From contig WRAA01000008.1 of assembly GCA_009780445.1 (NCBI GenBank), positions 1 through 21,116 of the forward strand: a stretch of DNA of 21,116 bases, read 5' to 3'. Origin of the DNA: Defluviitaleaceae bacterium (GTDB lineage Bacteria > Bacillota > Clostridia > Lachnospirales > WRAA01). The first letter of the stretch is position 1; each line of letters begins with the position of its first letter. Both the position numbers and the translations under genes were made by a program. Positions 1 to 7,293 of the stretch are shown here, one piece after another. The notes below the pieces were generated by a model that ran no database searches, was not told where the DNA came from, and was given only the letters and a program-made list of their open reading frames with translations.

Positions 1-129
1 AAACACTCCAATCAAACTTGTCTTTTTGCGCAATTGCGTCGTCATTCGCTTCTAGCGTACCCTGTGGGTACGCGTCGTCCCTCATTCCTAGCACTTACGC
101 AAAAATCCTGCGTTTGCTTGGAGGGTTTT
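1..129. repeat. MITE-like near-palindromic element
   Basis: The ends are inverted repeats: bases 1-17 match the reverse complement of 112-128 at 15 of 17 positions. Further in, the TTTTTGCG at 23-30 faces CGCAAAAA at 98-105. A perfect 8-bp stem with a 3-nt loop (GCGTACCC at 55-62, GGGTACGC at 66-73) sits at the centre. Two 21-bp direct repeats (36-56 and 72-92, 16 of 21 identical, both starting GCGTCGTC) flank this stem. No ORF of useful size lies inside. The layout resembles a miniature inverted-repeat element or a palindromic intergenic repeat. The left boundary is the window edge, so the element could be longer, and no target-site duplication can be tested. Mobility is inference only. Confidence 0.6.
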
Positions 130-142
130 CAAGTTGAATGGC

Positions 143-178
143 TATAAAAAAACAGCTGCGGAACCACCGTCCGCAGCT
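143..178 (-). terminator. Rho-independent terminator ending the nagB/flagellar transcript
   Basis: A perfect 9-bp stem, AGCTGCGGA at 154-162 against TCCGCAGCT at 170-178, encloses a 7-nt loop. On the minus strand it is followed directly by GTTTTTTTATA (152-142), the classic T-tract. It lies about 217 bp after the nagB stop codon. There is no T-tract on the plus-strand side, so it works in the minus direction. It is the only convincing intrinsic terminator in the window. Confidence 0.9.
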
Positions 179-394
179 TAGTTCATTAAGTAAGAAACGC
201 AGTTTCCTGCCTTTCTTCCCACGTGGATATGTGATATTACAGTGTGCTATGGCTGATACACATTCCGCGCAATATTCATGCCTGTGCTATAATACTCCTG
301 CATTGAGAGATTAATTCAATGCATAAATATATTTCCCACTTTGGCGTTAATAATTCCGTCATAAAATCAGTAAAATATGGATATTCACTGTACG
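179..394. other. Intergenic tail downstream of nagB, with a hairpin at 299-323
   Basis: No coding sequence is supported in these 216 bases. They are AT-richer than the genes beside them. They contain a perfect 8-bp inverted repeat, TGCATTGA (299-306) and TCAATGCA (316-323) with a 9-nt loop, and a small GAAAC/GTTTC hairpin at about 195-207. A plus-strand extended -10 look-alike, TGCTATAAT (285-293), stands just before the larger hairpin without a good -35. On the minus strand this stretch would be the 3' untranslated tail of the nagB message before its terminator. Confidence 0.5.
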
Positions 395-1153
395 CTAGAT
401 TCTTGCGGCGATCTTCGCGCCGGCGGGTTTGTCGATCACGATGGTTACGTTGTGGTGTAGCTGGAGGACGGAGGCCGGAACCTTGGGCGTGATATCCCCA
501 AAGAGGACTTGCTCGAGTATGCCGGACTTCTTCTCCCCGTTTGCGATAAGGAGGATTTTTTGCGCGGACATTATCGTGCGGATCCCCATTGTTAGGGCGT
601 GGCGCGGCACGTCCTTTTCGTGTACGAAGAAGCGTCGGTTTGCCCGGATGGTGCTTTCTGTCAGCTCTATGTGGTTTGTGGCGTTTGTAAAGTGGTCTGC
701 CGGCTCGTTAAAGCCGATGTGGCCGTTTAGGCCAATGCCGATCAGCTGGAGGTCTATCCCTCCCGCGGCGGCGATCTTGGCTTCGTAGGAGATGCACTCT
801 GCGACAGGATCCGAACATTCGCCGTTTGGAATATTAAGGCGGGAATGGTCGATGTCTACGTGGTTGAAGAGGTTGTCCTTCATGAAGTAGTCGTAGCTTT
901 GGTCGTTGGCCTTCTCGATGGGGTAGTATTCGTCCAGGTTGAACGCGGTGACTTTCGCGAAGCTGACTTCGCCGGCCTGACGCATCCTTATCAGCTCCTT
1001 GTACATGCCCACGGGCGTGCCGCCGGTTGCGAAGCCGAACACGCCGTCCGGCCTCAGACTGATTTCGTCAGCCATTATGTGTGCCGCTTTCGCGCTCATT
1101 TGGTCGTAATCCTCGGCGATTATGATCTTGATGTTTGTAAGTCCGAAACCCAT
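395..1153 (-). CDS. nagB: Glucosamine-6-phosphate deaminase
   Basis: This 252-aa cytoplasmic enzyme converts glucosamine 6-phosphate to fructose 6-phosphate and ammonia, opposing GlmS and supporting amino-sugar use. Family signatures are clear: the phosphate-binding FATGGTP at 41-47, NLDEY at 72-76 with the conserved Asp74, and GLNGHIGFNEP at 141-151 with the active-site His145 and Glu150. Asn143 stands where the E. coli enzyme has Asp, as in B. subtilis NagB. Length is normal for a Bacillota NagB. The ATG at 1153 follows AGGAG with a 7-nt gap. The gene starts 29 bp after flhB, in the slot where flhA follows flhB in B. subtilis, and has its own sigma-A-like promoter across the flhB stop codon. 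It is probably expressed both by read-through and independently. Its link to motility is unproven. Confidence 0.95.
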   Translation of the reverse strand: MGFGLTNIKIIIAEDYDQMSAKAAHIMADEISLRPDGVFGFATGGTPVGMYKELIRMRQAGEVSFAKVTAFNLDEYYPIEKANDQSYDYFMKDNLFNHVDIDHSRLNIPNGECSDPVAECISYEAKIAAAGGIDLQLIGIGLNGHIGFNEPADHFTNATNHIELTESTIRANRRFFVHEKDVPRHALTMGIRTIMSAQKILLIANGEKKSGILEQVLFGDITPKVPASVLQLHHNVTIVIDKPAGAKIAARI

Positions 1154-1181
1154 GGTATCACTCCTAGTAATTTATAAGGCC

Positions 1182-1211
1182 ATTATACTACAGACCGGGC
1201 GGTTGTTGCAA
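1182..1211 (-). promoter_or_regulatory. Sigma-A-like promoter for nagB, overlapping the flhB stop
   Basis: Read on the minus strand, TTGCAA (1211-1206) and TATAAT (1187-1182) are separated by 18 bp. The -10 is a perfect consensus and overlaps the TAA stop of flhB. The -35 lies inside a perfect 8-bp palindrome, GTTGCAAC (1205-1212). A start near 1175 would leave a leader of about 22 nt that contains the AGGAG site of nagB. The sequence match is direct observation; activity is inferred. Confidence 0.65.
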
Positions 1212-2352
1212 CTGTTTGGTCCGCACTGTAATATTTCGAGTTATTCTTGATCCTGTAGACGAATGCTAAAATTTCGGCCACAGCCTGGTACAGTTCGGGG
1301 GGAATTGCCCTGCCGACATCCACCTGCTTGTAGAGCGCGCGGGCAAGCTGTACATTTTCCACGATCTGTATGCCGTGTTCCTTGCCGCTTTCACGTATAC
1401 GCTTGGCCATAAAGTCCACACCCTTGGCAACCACCACCGGCGCGTCGCCGAACTGCTCCTTGTCGTACTTCACGGCTACGGCGTAGTGGGTCGGGTTCGT
1501 GATGATTACGTCGGCATTGGGCAGATCCTTCATCATACGGCGCATGGATGCCTCGCGCATTTTCTGGCGGATGCGCCCCTTGATCATAGGGTCGCCCTCC
1601 TGCTGCTTGTGCTCCTGCTTTACCTCAAACTTGGACATGCGCAGATCCTTGGCGTGCTTGTAGCGCGTGAACAAAAGATCCGCCATGGCGATGAATATGA
1701 ACAGTGCGCCGATCTGTATGCCCACCAGCACAACAAGGCCGCCGAAGTAGCTGAGAATATTCTCGATGCTAAGCCCTGCCATGGTCGTCAACATGCTGAT
1801 CTCGTTTACGGCCAGATTGTACATGACCACCAGTATTATCGTAAACTTGAAGAGAGCCTTGAAGAGGTTTACGATCGCCTGCATACTGAACACCTTGTTC
1901 TTCAGGTTGTTGATGGGGTTCAGCTTCGAGAGCTTTGGCCGCAGAGGTTCCCAGGTGGGTCTCCAGCCCACCTGCACAAGGTTTGCCGTGATGCCGAGCA
2001 GCAACGCGACGGCAAGCATAGGCGCGGCGGCAAGCAGCACCCTGCTGAACATGAAGGACAGGTAGCCCACGATAAAGTCGGTTGTGAAGAGGTAGTTCGC
2101 CAAGGCCGCATCTGTGAAGGATATGTGGAATACCCTGTTTATGCCGCCGATTATCCAGCTGCCAAACAGCCCAAGAGAAAAAAACGAACCCAGCAGCAAA
2201 AAGGCCGTCGAGATTTCCTGCGAATTCGCAACCTGGCCTTTCTTGCGTGCGTCCTCCTTCTTTTTCTGCGTTGCTTCCTCGGTCTTTTCGCCTTGGTCGG
2301 CGAAGAAGGCCAGGTTTATGGGTATCAGGTAGCGTTCGTCTATATTCGTCAT
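1183..2352 (-). CDS. flhB: Flagellar export gate protein FlhB
   Basis: FlhB is the membrane component of the flagellar type III export apparatus that switches substrate class from rod/hook to filament. The 389-aa product has the expected polar N-terminus (EKTEEATQKKKEDARKKGQ at 22-40), about four membrane segments between residues 50 and 225, and a cytoplasmic tail with the self-cleavage motif NPTH at 286-289 in the usual VIITNPTHYAVAVKYD setting. The protein is therefore predicted to be autocatalytically processed. Its ATG overlaps the fliR stop in an ATGA arrangement, indicating translational coupling. The N-terminal 15 or so residues before the conserved part are slightly extended. The C-terminus is unremarkable, and its last codons carry the nagB promoter. 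Confidence 0.97.
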   Translation of the reverse strand: MTNIDERYLIPINLAFFADQGEKTEEATQKKKEDARKKGQVANSQEISTAFLLLGSFFSLGLFGSWIIGGINRVFHISFTDAALANYLFTTDFIVGYLSFMFSRVLLAAAPMLAVALLLGITANLVQVGWRPTWEPLRPKLSKLNPINNLKNKVFSMQAIVNLFKALFKFTIILVVMYNLAVNEISMLTTMAGLSIENILSYFGGLVVLVGIQIGALFIFIAMADLLFTRYKHAKDLRMSKFEVKQEHKQQEGDPMIKGRIRQKMREASMRRMMKDLPNADVIITNPTHYAVAVKYDKEQFGDAPVVVAKGVDFMAKRIRESGKEHGIQIVENVQLARALYKQVDVGRAIPPELYQAVAEILAFVYRIKNNSKYYSADQTVATTARSVV

Positions 2353-3164
2353 TGCCTAAGCCCTCCGACCACGGCCATCAGCATTTCCTCGGCAAATTCG
2401 TAAATCATGATATAGTAGATTGCAAACACGGGCATTGTGAACCACATGATGCTAAGACCCAGCAGAGTCTTGAGCGGCATACCCACGACAAACACGTTCA
2501 TCTGCGGCACGGCCTTCACAAGGATGCCAAGCATTACATTTACGATAAAGAGCGACCCGGCAATGGGCAACGCGAACTGCAGGCCAAGCCTGAGGTACAC
2601 GGAAAACATGCTGGCAGCGTAGAGCAGCAGGGTGTTGTTCTCCAGCACGAAGATCTGGCCAACCGGCGCGATCTCATAGCTTAGCACAACCGCCGCGATA
2701 AATGTCGAAAGCCCTCCGGAAACCACAAACAGTGCCATCATGGTGAAGAAGAGCAGATTACCCACCACAGGCACTTGAATTTGAGATATAGGGTCGAACA
2801 GGGATGCCATCATGAAGCCTATCTGATAGTCGATTATCTGCCCGGCGAAGTAAATAATGGCAAAGGCCATGTAGACCATGAAGCCCATCATCAGGCCGGC
2901 CACCAGCTCCACCAAGATCATCTGCCCGTACACGGGAACCGTGGGGAAGTATGTTATCTCGCCTACTACCCCGGCGGAGAACACCATGTAGGCCAGCGAA
3001 AACGCCAGCATAACACGCGGCATGGTGGGGATCGTAGCCCCGGCAAGCACAGGAACCAGCATTATAAACGCCAGAAGCCTGACCATCACCAGCAACAGCA
3101 CATCGAAGTTCTGGAAGAAGTTGAGAAGAGCGTAGGCGGCCAGCTCGGGAATGTCAGTTGTCAT
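2349..3164 (-). CDS. fliR: Flagellar export gate protein FliR
   Basis: This 271-aa, very hydrophobic protein is the FliR subunit of the FliPQR export channel in the basal-body membrane. Several long membrane segments are visible, including LLLVMVRLLAFIMLVPVLAG near residues 23-42 and repeated segments to about residue 250. The internal stretch IIDYQIGFMMASLFDP is characteristic of the family. Length is typical. The gene begins one base after the fliQ stop and ends overlapping the flhB start by 4 bp. Its upstream region (CTGGTAGACTGAT before the ATG) lacks a good Shine-Dalgarno sequence, so its translation probably depends on ribosomes finishing fliQ. Confidence 0.97.
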   Translation of the reverse strand: MTTDIPELAAYALLNFFQNFDVLLLVMVRLLAFIMLVPVLAGATIPTMPRVMLAFSLAYMVFSAGVVGEITYFPTVPVYGQMILVELVAGLMMGFMVYMAFAIIYFAGQIIDYQIGFMMASLFDPISQIQVPVVGNLLFFTMMALFVVSGGLSTFIAAVVLSYEIAPVGQIFVLENNTLLLYAASMFSVYLRLGLQFALPIAGSLFIVNVMLGILVKAVPQMNVFVVGMPLKTLLGLSIMWFTMPVFAIYYIMIYEFAEEMLMAVVGGLRQ

Positions 3165-3165
3165 A

Positions 3166-3447
3166 TCAGTCTACCAGGGGGATGATGTAGTAGGGCAGCT
3201 GTCCGAAGAAATCGTTGGCCAAGGCCATGAGGTTGCCCAGCATGAACGGCCCGAAGAATATTATCGACGCAAGCACCGCAAGTATCTTCGGCACGAAGGA
3301 CATGGTGGGTTCCTGGATGGACGTCATGGTCTGGATGATGCTTACAAGCACGCCCACCGTCAGCCCCACGATAAGCACCGGCCCCGCAACCAATATCACG
3401 GTAAGCAGGGAGCGTTGAACTATCGTAAGCACCAGATCTTCATTCAT
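3166..3447 (-). CDS. fliQ: Flagellar export gate protein FliQ
   Basis: This is a 93-aa, two-helix membrane protein of the FliPQR channel. The core VGVLVSIIQTMTSIQEPTMS and the following FVPKILAV match the FliQ family, and length is close to the usual 88-90 residues. The ATG is preceded by AGGGTGA. A 52-bp gap separates it from fliP, one of the longer spaces in this part of the cluster. The gap holds only a small 5-bp stem (TTAGC 3491-3495, GCTAA 3499-3503) overlapping the fliP stop. It is transcribed with fliP and fliR, next to which it functions. Confidence 0.96.
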   Translation of the reverse strand: MNEDLVLTIVQRSLLTVILVAGPVLIVGLTVGVLVSIIQTMTSIQEPTMSFVPKILAVLASIIFFGPFMLGNLMALANDFFGQLPYYIIPLVD

Positions 3448-3499
3448 CGAATCACCCTAAACTTCATATTGCCGAATGTATACAGCCCTATTAGCGCAG

Positions 3500-4243
3500 C
3501 TAACGGAAGGTTAGCAAGATACTTTCCATCAACAGAGACCAGCCATCAACCATTACGAACAGCAGGACTTTAAACGGCAGGGATATCATGGCCGGCGGAA
3601 GCATCATCATGCCCATGGCCATAAGCACCGAAGCCACGATCATGTCGATAACGATAAACGGCATGAAGATCATGAAGCCTATGCGAAAGCCCTTCGTAAG
3701 CTCTCCCAGCATGAAGGCGGGGATCAGCACGCGGTTGGGGATGTCCTCCATAGTCTCGAATGTTTCGCCGGAAAGTCTGATGAACAGCTCCAGATCCCGC
3801 GGTTCCACCTGCCTCCACATAAATTCGCGCAGAGGCTCCATGGCCACTTCCAGGGCTTCCTCCTGCCCCATCTGGCCTTGCCCGAAGGGGGTGATTGCGG
3901 TGTCGTTTATCTCTGTAAAGATCGGCCCCATTATGAACAACGTCAAAAACAATGCCATCCCTATCAGTACCTGATTTGGCGGCATCTGCTGGGTGCCCAG
4001 TGCAGAGCGGATGAAGCTTAGAGATATGATAATACGCGTAAACGAGGTGAGCATTAGCAACAGAAACGGAGCCATTCCTATCAGCGTGAGCATCAGGAAC
4101 ACTTGCAGAGTCGGCACAACCTGCTCCGGGTTGTCCAGAGTGGTCATGGTCAGCTCTATCGCACCAATTTCTGTTTGCAGGCCGTGTACTATTCCAAAAA
4201 AAACGAGTGCGGCTATGCCGATCTTGGACAACACGCCCATCAC
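3500..4243 (-). CDS. fliP: Flagellar export gate protein FliP
   Basis: FliP forms the core of the flagellar export channel with FliQ and FliR. The 247-aa product starts with a hydrophobic signal-like segment (residues 7-22). It continues with the conserved TSFTRIIISLSFIRSALGTQ (67-86) and the C-terminal signature PAFMLGELTKGFRIGF (175-190) and GMMMLPP (211-217). A variable periplasmic stretch lies at 110-165. The start is either the GTG at 4243 or the ATG immediately after it at 4240. The AAGGAA at 4256-4251 fits the GTG slightly better (7-nt gap against 10). The fliO stop lies 4 bp upstream, so the genes are coupled. Confidence 0.97.
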   Translation of the reverse strand: MMGVLSKIGIAALVFFGIVHGLQTEIGAIELTMTTLDNPEQVVPTLQVFLMLTLIGMAPFLLLMLTSFTRIIISLSFIRSALGTQQMPPNQVLIGMALFLTLFIMGPIFTEINDTAITPFGQGQMGQEEALEVAMEPLREFMWRQVEPRDLELFIRLSGETFETMEDIPNRVLIPAFMLGELTKGFRIGFMIFMPFIVIDMIVASVLMAMGMMMLPPAMISLPFKVLLFVMVDGWSLLMESILLTFR

Positions 4244-4247
4244 ATCA

Positions 4248-4640
4248 CTATTCCTTTGTGTCTTTATGATCTGTTTTCTTGTGAATGAATGATTGCAGAT
4301 ACTTTTCGAAGCGTTCAGGCACTACGCCTTCGCCGATATTCCTGTGTTCGGGCAATGTCACCTGTTCCCCGGCGACTTCGCACACAAAGCTTACGCCTGT
4401 GCGTGACACCCCGATCACGATGTACTTATCACCCGCTCGCACAAGCTGCAAATAGGTTTGCTGGCCCACGGCTATTGATTCAATAAGGTGCAGATTGCCG
4501 CCCGCCCCGCGCCTGTACCTTGCTCCGGCTATCCACTTGGTGGAGAGTACCGCAAGGCCGATAACGAAGGCAAAAACCAACACAAACCAAACCACTTGGG
4601 CAACAACCCCAAACAGCGACACTTCTTGCGGCGAAAGCAT
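4248..4640 (-). CDS. fliO: Flagellar biosynthetic protein FliO (FliZ of Bacillus)
   Basis: This 130-aa protein has a single N-terminal membrane helix at residues 10-33. A basic segment follows (KWIAGARYRRGAGG) and then a small cytoplasmic beta domain (LHLIESIAVGQQTYLQLVRA, then KYIVIGVSRTGVSFVCEV), which is the FliO-type layout. FliO assists assembly of the FliP ring. It lacks the long signal-bearing N-terminal region of B. subtilis FliZ and is close to the short FliO form. The ATG directly abuts the cheY TAA stop, and the next gene is fliP. Sequence conservation in this family is low, so the call rests on topology, the core motif and position between cheY and fliP. Confidence 0.9.
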   Translation of the reverse strand: MLSPQEVSLFGVVAQVVWFVLVFAFVIGLAVLSTKWIAGARYRRGAGGNLHLIESIAVGQQTYLQLVRAGDKYIVIGVSRTGVSFVCEVAGEQVTLPEHRNIGEGVVPERFEKYLQSFIHKKTDHKDTKE

Positions 4641-5006
4641 TTAACCTATGACCTTCTGAACGGCCTCCAGAACACGATCCGGCTGGAACGGCTTCACGAT
4701 AAAGTCGCGCGCGCCGGCTTGTATGGATTCGATAACCATTGCCTGCTGCCCCATGGCGGAACACATTACAATAAGCGCGTTAGCGTCCGCGGCCTTTATG
4801 CCCTTTGCGGCTTGTATGCCGTCCATCTCAGGCATGGTGATATCAAGTATCACGAGGCCGGGCTTCAGCTCCTTGTATTTTTCAATGGCCTTCACGCCAT
4901 TCTCCGCCTCGCCCACAACGTTGTAGCCGTTCTTCGTAAGGATGTCCTTCAACATCATACGCATGAAGGCTGCGTCGTCAACCAAAAGTATAGTTTTATC
5001 TGCCAT
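4641..5006 (-). CDS. cheY: Chemotaxis response regulator CheY
   Basis: This 121-aa single-domain receiver carries all expected residues: the acidic pair Asp10-Asp11, phospho-acceptor Asp55 in VILDITMPEMDG, Ser83 in MCSAMGQQAMV and Lys105 in DFIVKPF. The sequence is of the Bacillota type, in which CheY-P binds FliM and is dephosphorylated by FliY. It lies between fliY and fliO exactly as in B. subtilis. AGGAG lies 9 nt before the ATG. No histidine kinase CheA or other chemotaxis gene is in the window, so its phosphodonor must be encoded elsewhere. Confidence 0.97.
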   Translation of the reverse strand: MADKTILLVDDAAFMRMMLKDILTKNGYNVVGEAENGVKAIEKYKELKPGLVILDITMPEMDGIQAAKGIKAADANALIVMCSAMGQQAMVIESIQAGARDFIVKPFQPDRVLEAVQKVIG

Positions 5007-5032
5007 ATAATAACACTCCTCGAACGCTAATA

Positions 5033-6283
5033 CTATATTCTGTTTTCAGGATTGATGATGTCAGTTATGCGTATACCGAACTTTTCGTCGATAACCACAA
5101 CCTCGCCCTTGGCCACAAACTTGCCGTTGACCAGCACGTCTATCGGTTCGCCCGCCAGCTTATCCAGCTCGATGATAGTTCCCGGAGAGAATTCTAAAAT
5201 CTCCTTTATCTTCTTCCTGGTTCGGCCAAGCTCCACGGTGACTTCCAGCGGAACATCCATGATTATGCCGATGTTTTCCTTCTGCTGTATCACAGACTGA
5301 ACATCGAAGTTCTGGAAGTGTGCCGGCGAAACATTGGTTGGCATTGGCGGCATCGGAGGAGCGTACTGCATGGGCATCGGCTGTCCGTACATCGGTTGGC
5401 CATAGCCGCCTTCCACAGGCTGCGGAGGATATGGCATTGGCGGAGCCGCCGGTATAGGGGCAGGCGCGGCTTGCGCTGGAGGAGCAGGCGCGGGAGCCTT
5501 CGGCGCAGGTGCGGCCGGCGAAGCGGCCGACTCTGACGGTGCGATGAATGAATTCTTGAACATCTCAATAACGTCCTTGGCCAGCTCTAAATTCATGACC
5601 TGCATGATCTGGCTGTCGATGATATCACCGATGTGCATGTTAAAGTATACACACACAACTACTTCGTCAAACTTAAAGTCTACGGTCTCGAAGAATTCCT
5701 CATCCGTAAAGTCTATTACAAACGCCTTGGGTGTGTCAATGTCTATTTTCTGTTTCAGCATCGACGAAACAGATGTGGAGGACGAGCCTACCATCTGGTT
5801 CATGGCCTCGCCGATGGCACTTAGGTCTATTTCGTTAATTTCGCTTTCGTCTGTTACGGTACCGTCGCCGCCCATCATCAGATTGGTGATGATCTTAACA
5901 TCACGCATCTGCAAAGCCATTATGTTAGAACCGCGCAGACCCACCGTATAATCCACTCTAATGCCCACAAAGGGGCGTTGATAGCGCGATTTAAGGTCTT
6001 CCCACGTCATTATCTTAACAGACGGCGTATTGATGTCTACCTTGTTGTTAAGCAGTGTAGACATTGTTGTTGCGGCGGTGCCCATGCTTATGTTTCCAAA
6101 CTCGCCCAGCACGTCTTTCTGCTCCGGCGTAAGCATGTTTGAATAAGCTTCGTTGTCCGAAACACTGTCTGAAGAAAAATCTAAAGCACTAGCCCCGGCA
6201 TTATCGGACGTTTCGGATGGAACTTCAGGAGGCGGGCCGTTCAGCAAAGCATTGATCTCTTCTTGTGAGAGCATTTCTCCCAT
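5033..6283 (-). CDS. fliY: Flagellar switch phosphatase FliY (CheC-like domain plus FliN domain)
   Basis: This 416-aa C-ring protein both builds the switch and removes phosphate from CheY-P. An N-terminal peptide, MLSQEEINALLNG (4-16), resembles the CheY-P-binding motif of FliM. A CheC-type domain (about 48-245) keeps both catalytic Glu/Asn pairs: E61 and N64 in GEFGNISMG, and E159 and N162 in AIGEAMNQM. Residues about 250-325 form a Pro/Ala-rich, then Met/Gln/Tyr-rich, linker. The C-terminal SpoA/FliN domain (about 336-412) completes the protein. The start ATG lies 4 bp after the fliM stop, and its GGAGGAGGAG site is made by the terminal Glu codons of fliM. The long low-complexity linker is the only unusual part. 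Confidence 0.97.
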   Translation of the reverse strand: MGEMLSQEEINALLNGPPPEVPSETSDNAGASALDFSSDSVSDNEAYSNMLTPEQKDVLGEFGNISMGTAATTMSTLLNNKVDINTPSVKIMTWEDLKSRYQRPFVGIRVDYTVGLRGSNIMALQMRDVKIITNLMMGGDGTVTDESEINEIDLSAIGEAMNQMVGSSSTSVSSMLKQKIDIDTPKAFVIDFTDEEFFETVDFKFDEVVVCVYFNMHIGDIIDSQIMQVMNLELAKDVIEMFKNSFIAPSESAASPAAPAPKAPAPAPPAQAAPAPIPAAPPMPYPPQPVEGGYGQPMYGQPMPMQYAPPMPPMPTNVSPAHFQNFDVQSVIQQKENIGIIMDVPLEVTVELGRTRKKIKEILEFSPGTIIELDKLAGEPIDVLVNGKFVAKGEVVVIDEKFGIRITDIINPENRI

Positions 6284-6287
6284 TGTA

Positions 6288-7274
6288 CTACTCCTCCTCC
6301 TTACTTATGTGGGATGTTATTTGGAACGCGTTCTTGCCGCGTTTGGTGCCCGGTCTTGCATAGAACTTCAGGAGATTCCCCACGTATATATTCAGATCGG
6401 AGGTAACGTAGGAGTCCAGCGGGATTATATCGCCCACTTGAAGGTTCACAAACTCATTGACAGTTATATTGCTCCTGCCCACAATTGCTTTCAGCGGCAC
6501 CACAGCCTTGCTTATCTGGTTCTCAAGTTCTTCACGGTGTGCCGTATCTTCTTCTTCCTGGGCAATCTGCTCGAACCAGAATTTTGTGTACAGCCTGTCC
6601 ATGATCGGGCTTATGACGAGGTGCGGTAGGCAGAAGTTGATCATGCCTTCGGTGCTGCCGACTTTCACGCGCAGCGTCACAAGAGCAATCATTTCATTCG
6701 GCCCGAAGATCTGCGCAAACTGTGAGTTTGTCTCGATCTTGTCGAGCTTTGGTTTCAGCTGCAGCACATTTTCCCACGGCTCCGGCAGGCGCGATATCAT
6801 GTTCGACATCACACGGCTCAGCAAGATTTTCTCGATCTCCGAGAAATCCCGCACAACCTTCAGCCCCAGGCCGATACCGCCCAAAATTCTTTCTATGATA
6901 GCATACCCCAAATTTGATGACAATTCAAGTACTATCGAACCTTTTAGAGGCGAAAAATCAATTATCCCAAGAACAACCGGGTTTACCAGCGAGTTATTGA
7001 ACTCGTTGTAGGTCATTTGCTCTGCGTTGGCCACTTCAACAGTGCAATGTGTTCTCATGTAGCCCGTGAAGAACGACGACAGAAGACGCGCATAGTTTTC
7101 GAAAATTATTTCAAGGGTGCGCAGCTGCTCCTTGTTGAACTTAGAAGGACGCGAGAAATTGTAGTTCCTGGCTTCCTTGGCAGGCTCATCCTTAATTTTC
7201 AACGCTTCTTCGTCGCCAGAGCTCATCGCCTTCAGCAGCGCGTCTATTTCCGCTTGGGATAAAATGTCACTCAT
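6288..7274 (-). CDS. fliM: Flagellar motor switch protein FliM
   Basis: This 328-aa C-ring protein receives CheY-P and sets rotation direction. The N-terminal CheY-P-binding peptide, LSQAEIDALL (5-14), is intact. The middle domain has the conserved GGIG (132-135) within ERILGGIGLGLKVVRDFSEIE. A C-terminal SpoA domain follows at about 255-322 (KAIVGRSNITVNEFVNLQVGDIIPLD). The length is typical. It sits between fliL and fliY. Its last codons, SKEEE, double as the ribosome site of fliY, which should tie FliM and FliY synthesis together in the ratio needed for the ring. Confidence 0.97.
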   Translation of the reverse strand: MSDILSQAEIDALLKAMSSGDEEALKIKDEPAKEARNYNFSRPSKFNKEQLRTLEIIFENYARLLSSFFTGYMRTHCTVEVANAEQMTYNEFNNSLVNPVVLGIIDFSPLKGSIVLELSSNLGYAIIERILGGIGLGLKVVRDFSEIEKILLSRVMSNMISRLPEPWENVLQLKPKLDKIETNSQFAQIFGPNEMIALVTLRVKVGSTEGMINFCLPHLVISPIMDRLYTKFWFEQIAQEEEDTAHREELENQISKAVVPLKAIVGRSNITVNEFVNLQVGDIIPLDSYVTSDLNIYVGNLLKFYARPGTKRGKNAFQITSHISKEEE

Positions 7275-7293
7275 ATCTGCACCTCTGTAAAGG

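Noticed and set aside
1375..2403. A 342-codon open frame on the plus strand opposite flhB
   Set aside because: flhB is unmistakable on the minus strand (NPTH motif, membrane topology). The antisense product is His/Gln-rich and shows no domain.
3448..3499. A regulatory element in the fliP-fliQ gap
   Set aside because: Only a 5-bp stem over the fliP stop and the fliQ ribosome site are visible. No promoter or terminator pattern was found.
5032..5072. A promoter for cheY
   Set aside because: A TATAGT is present at 5037-5032 on the minus strand, but the nearest -35-like sequence (CTGACA) is 21 bp away, outside a usable spacing.
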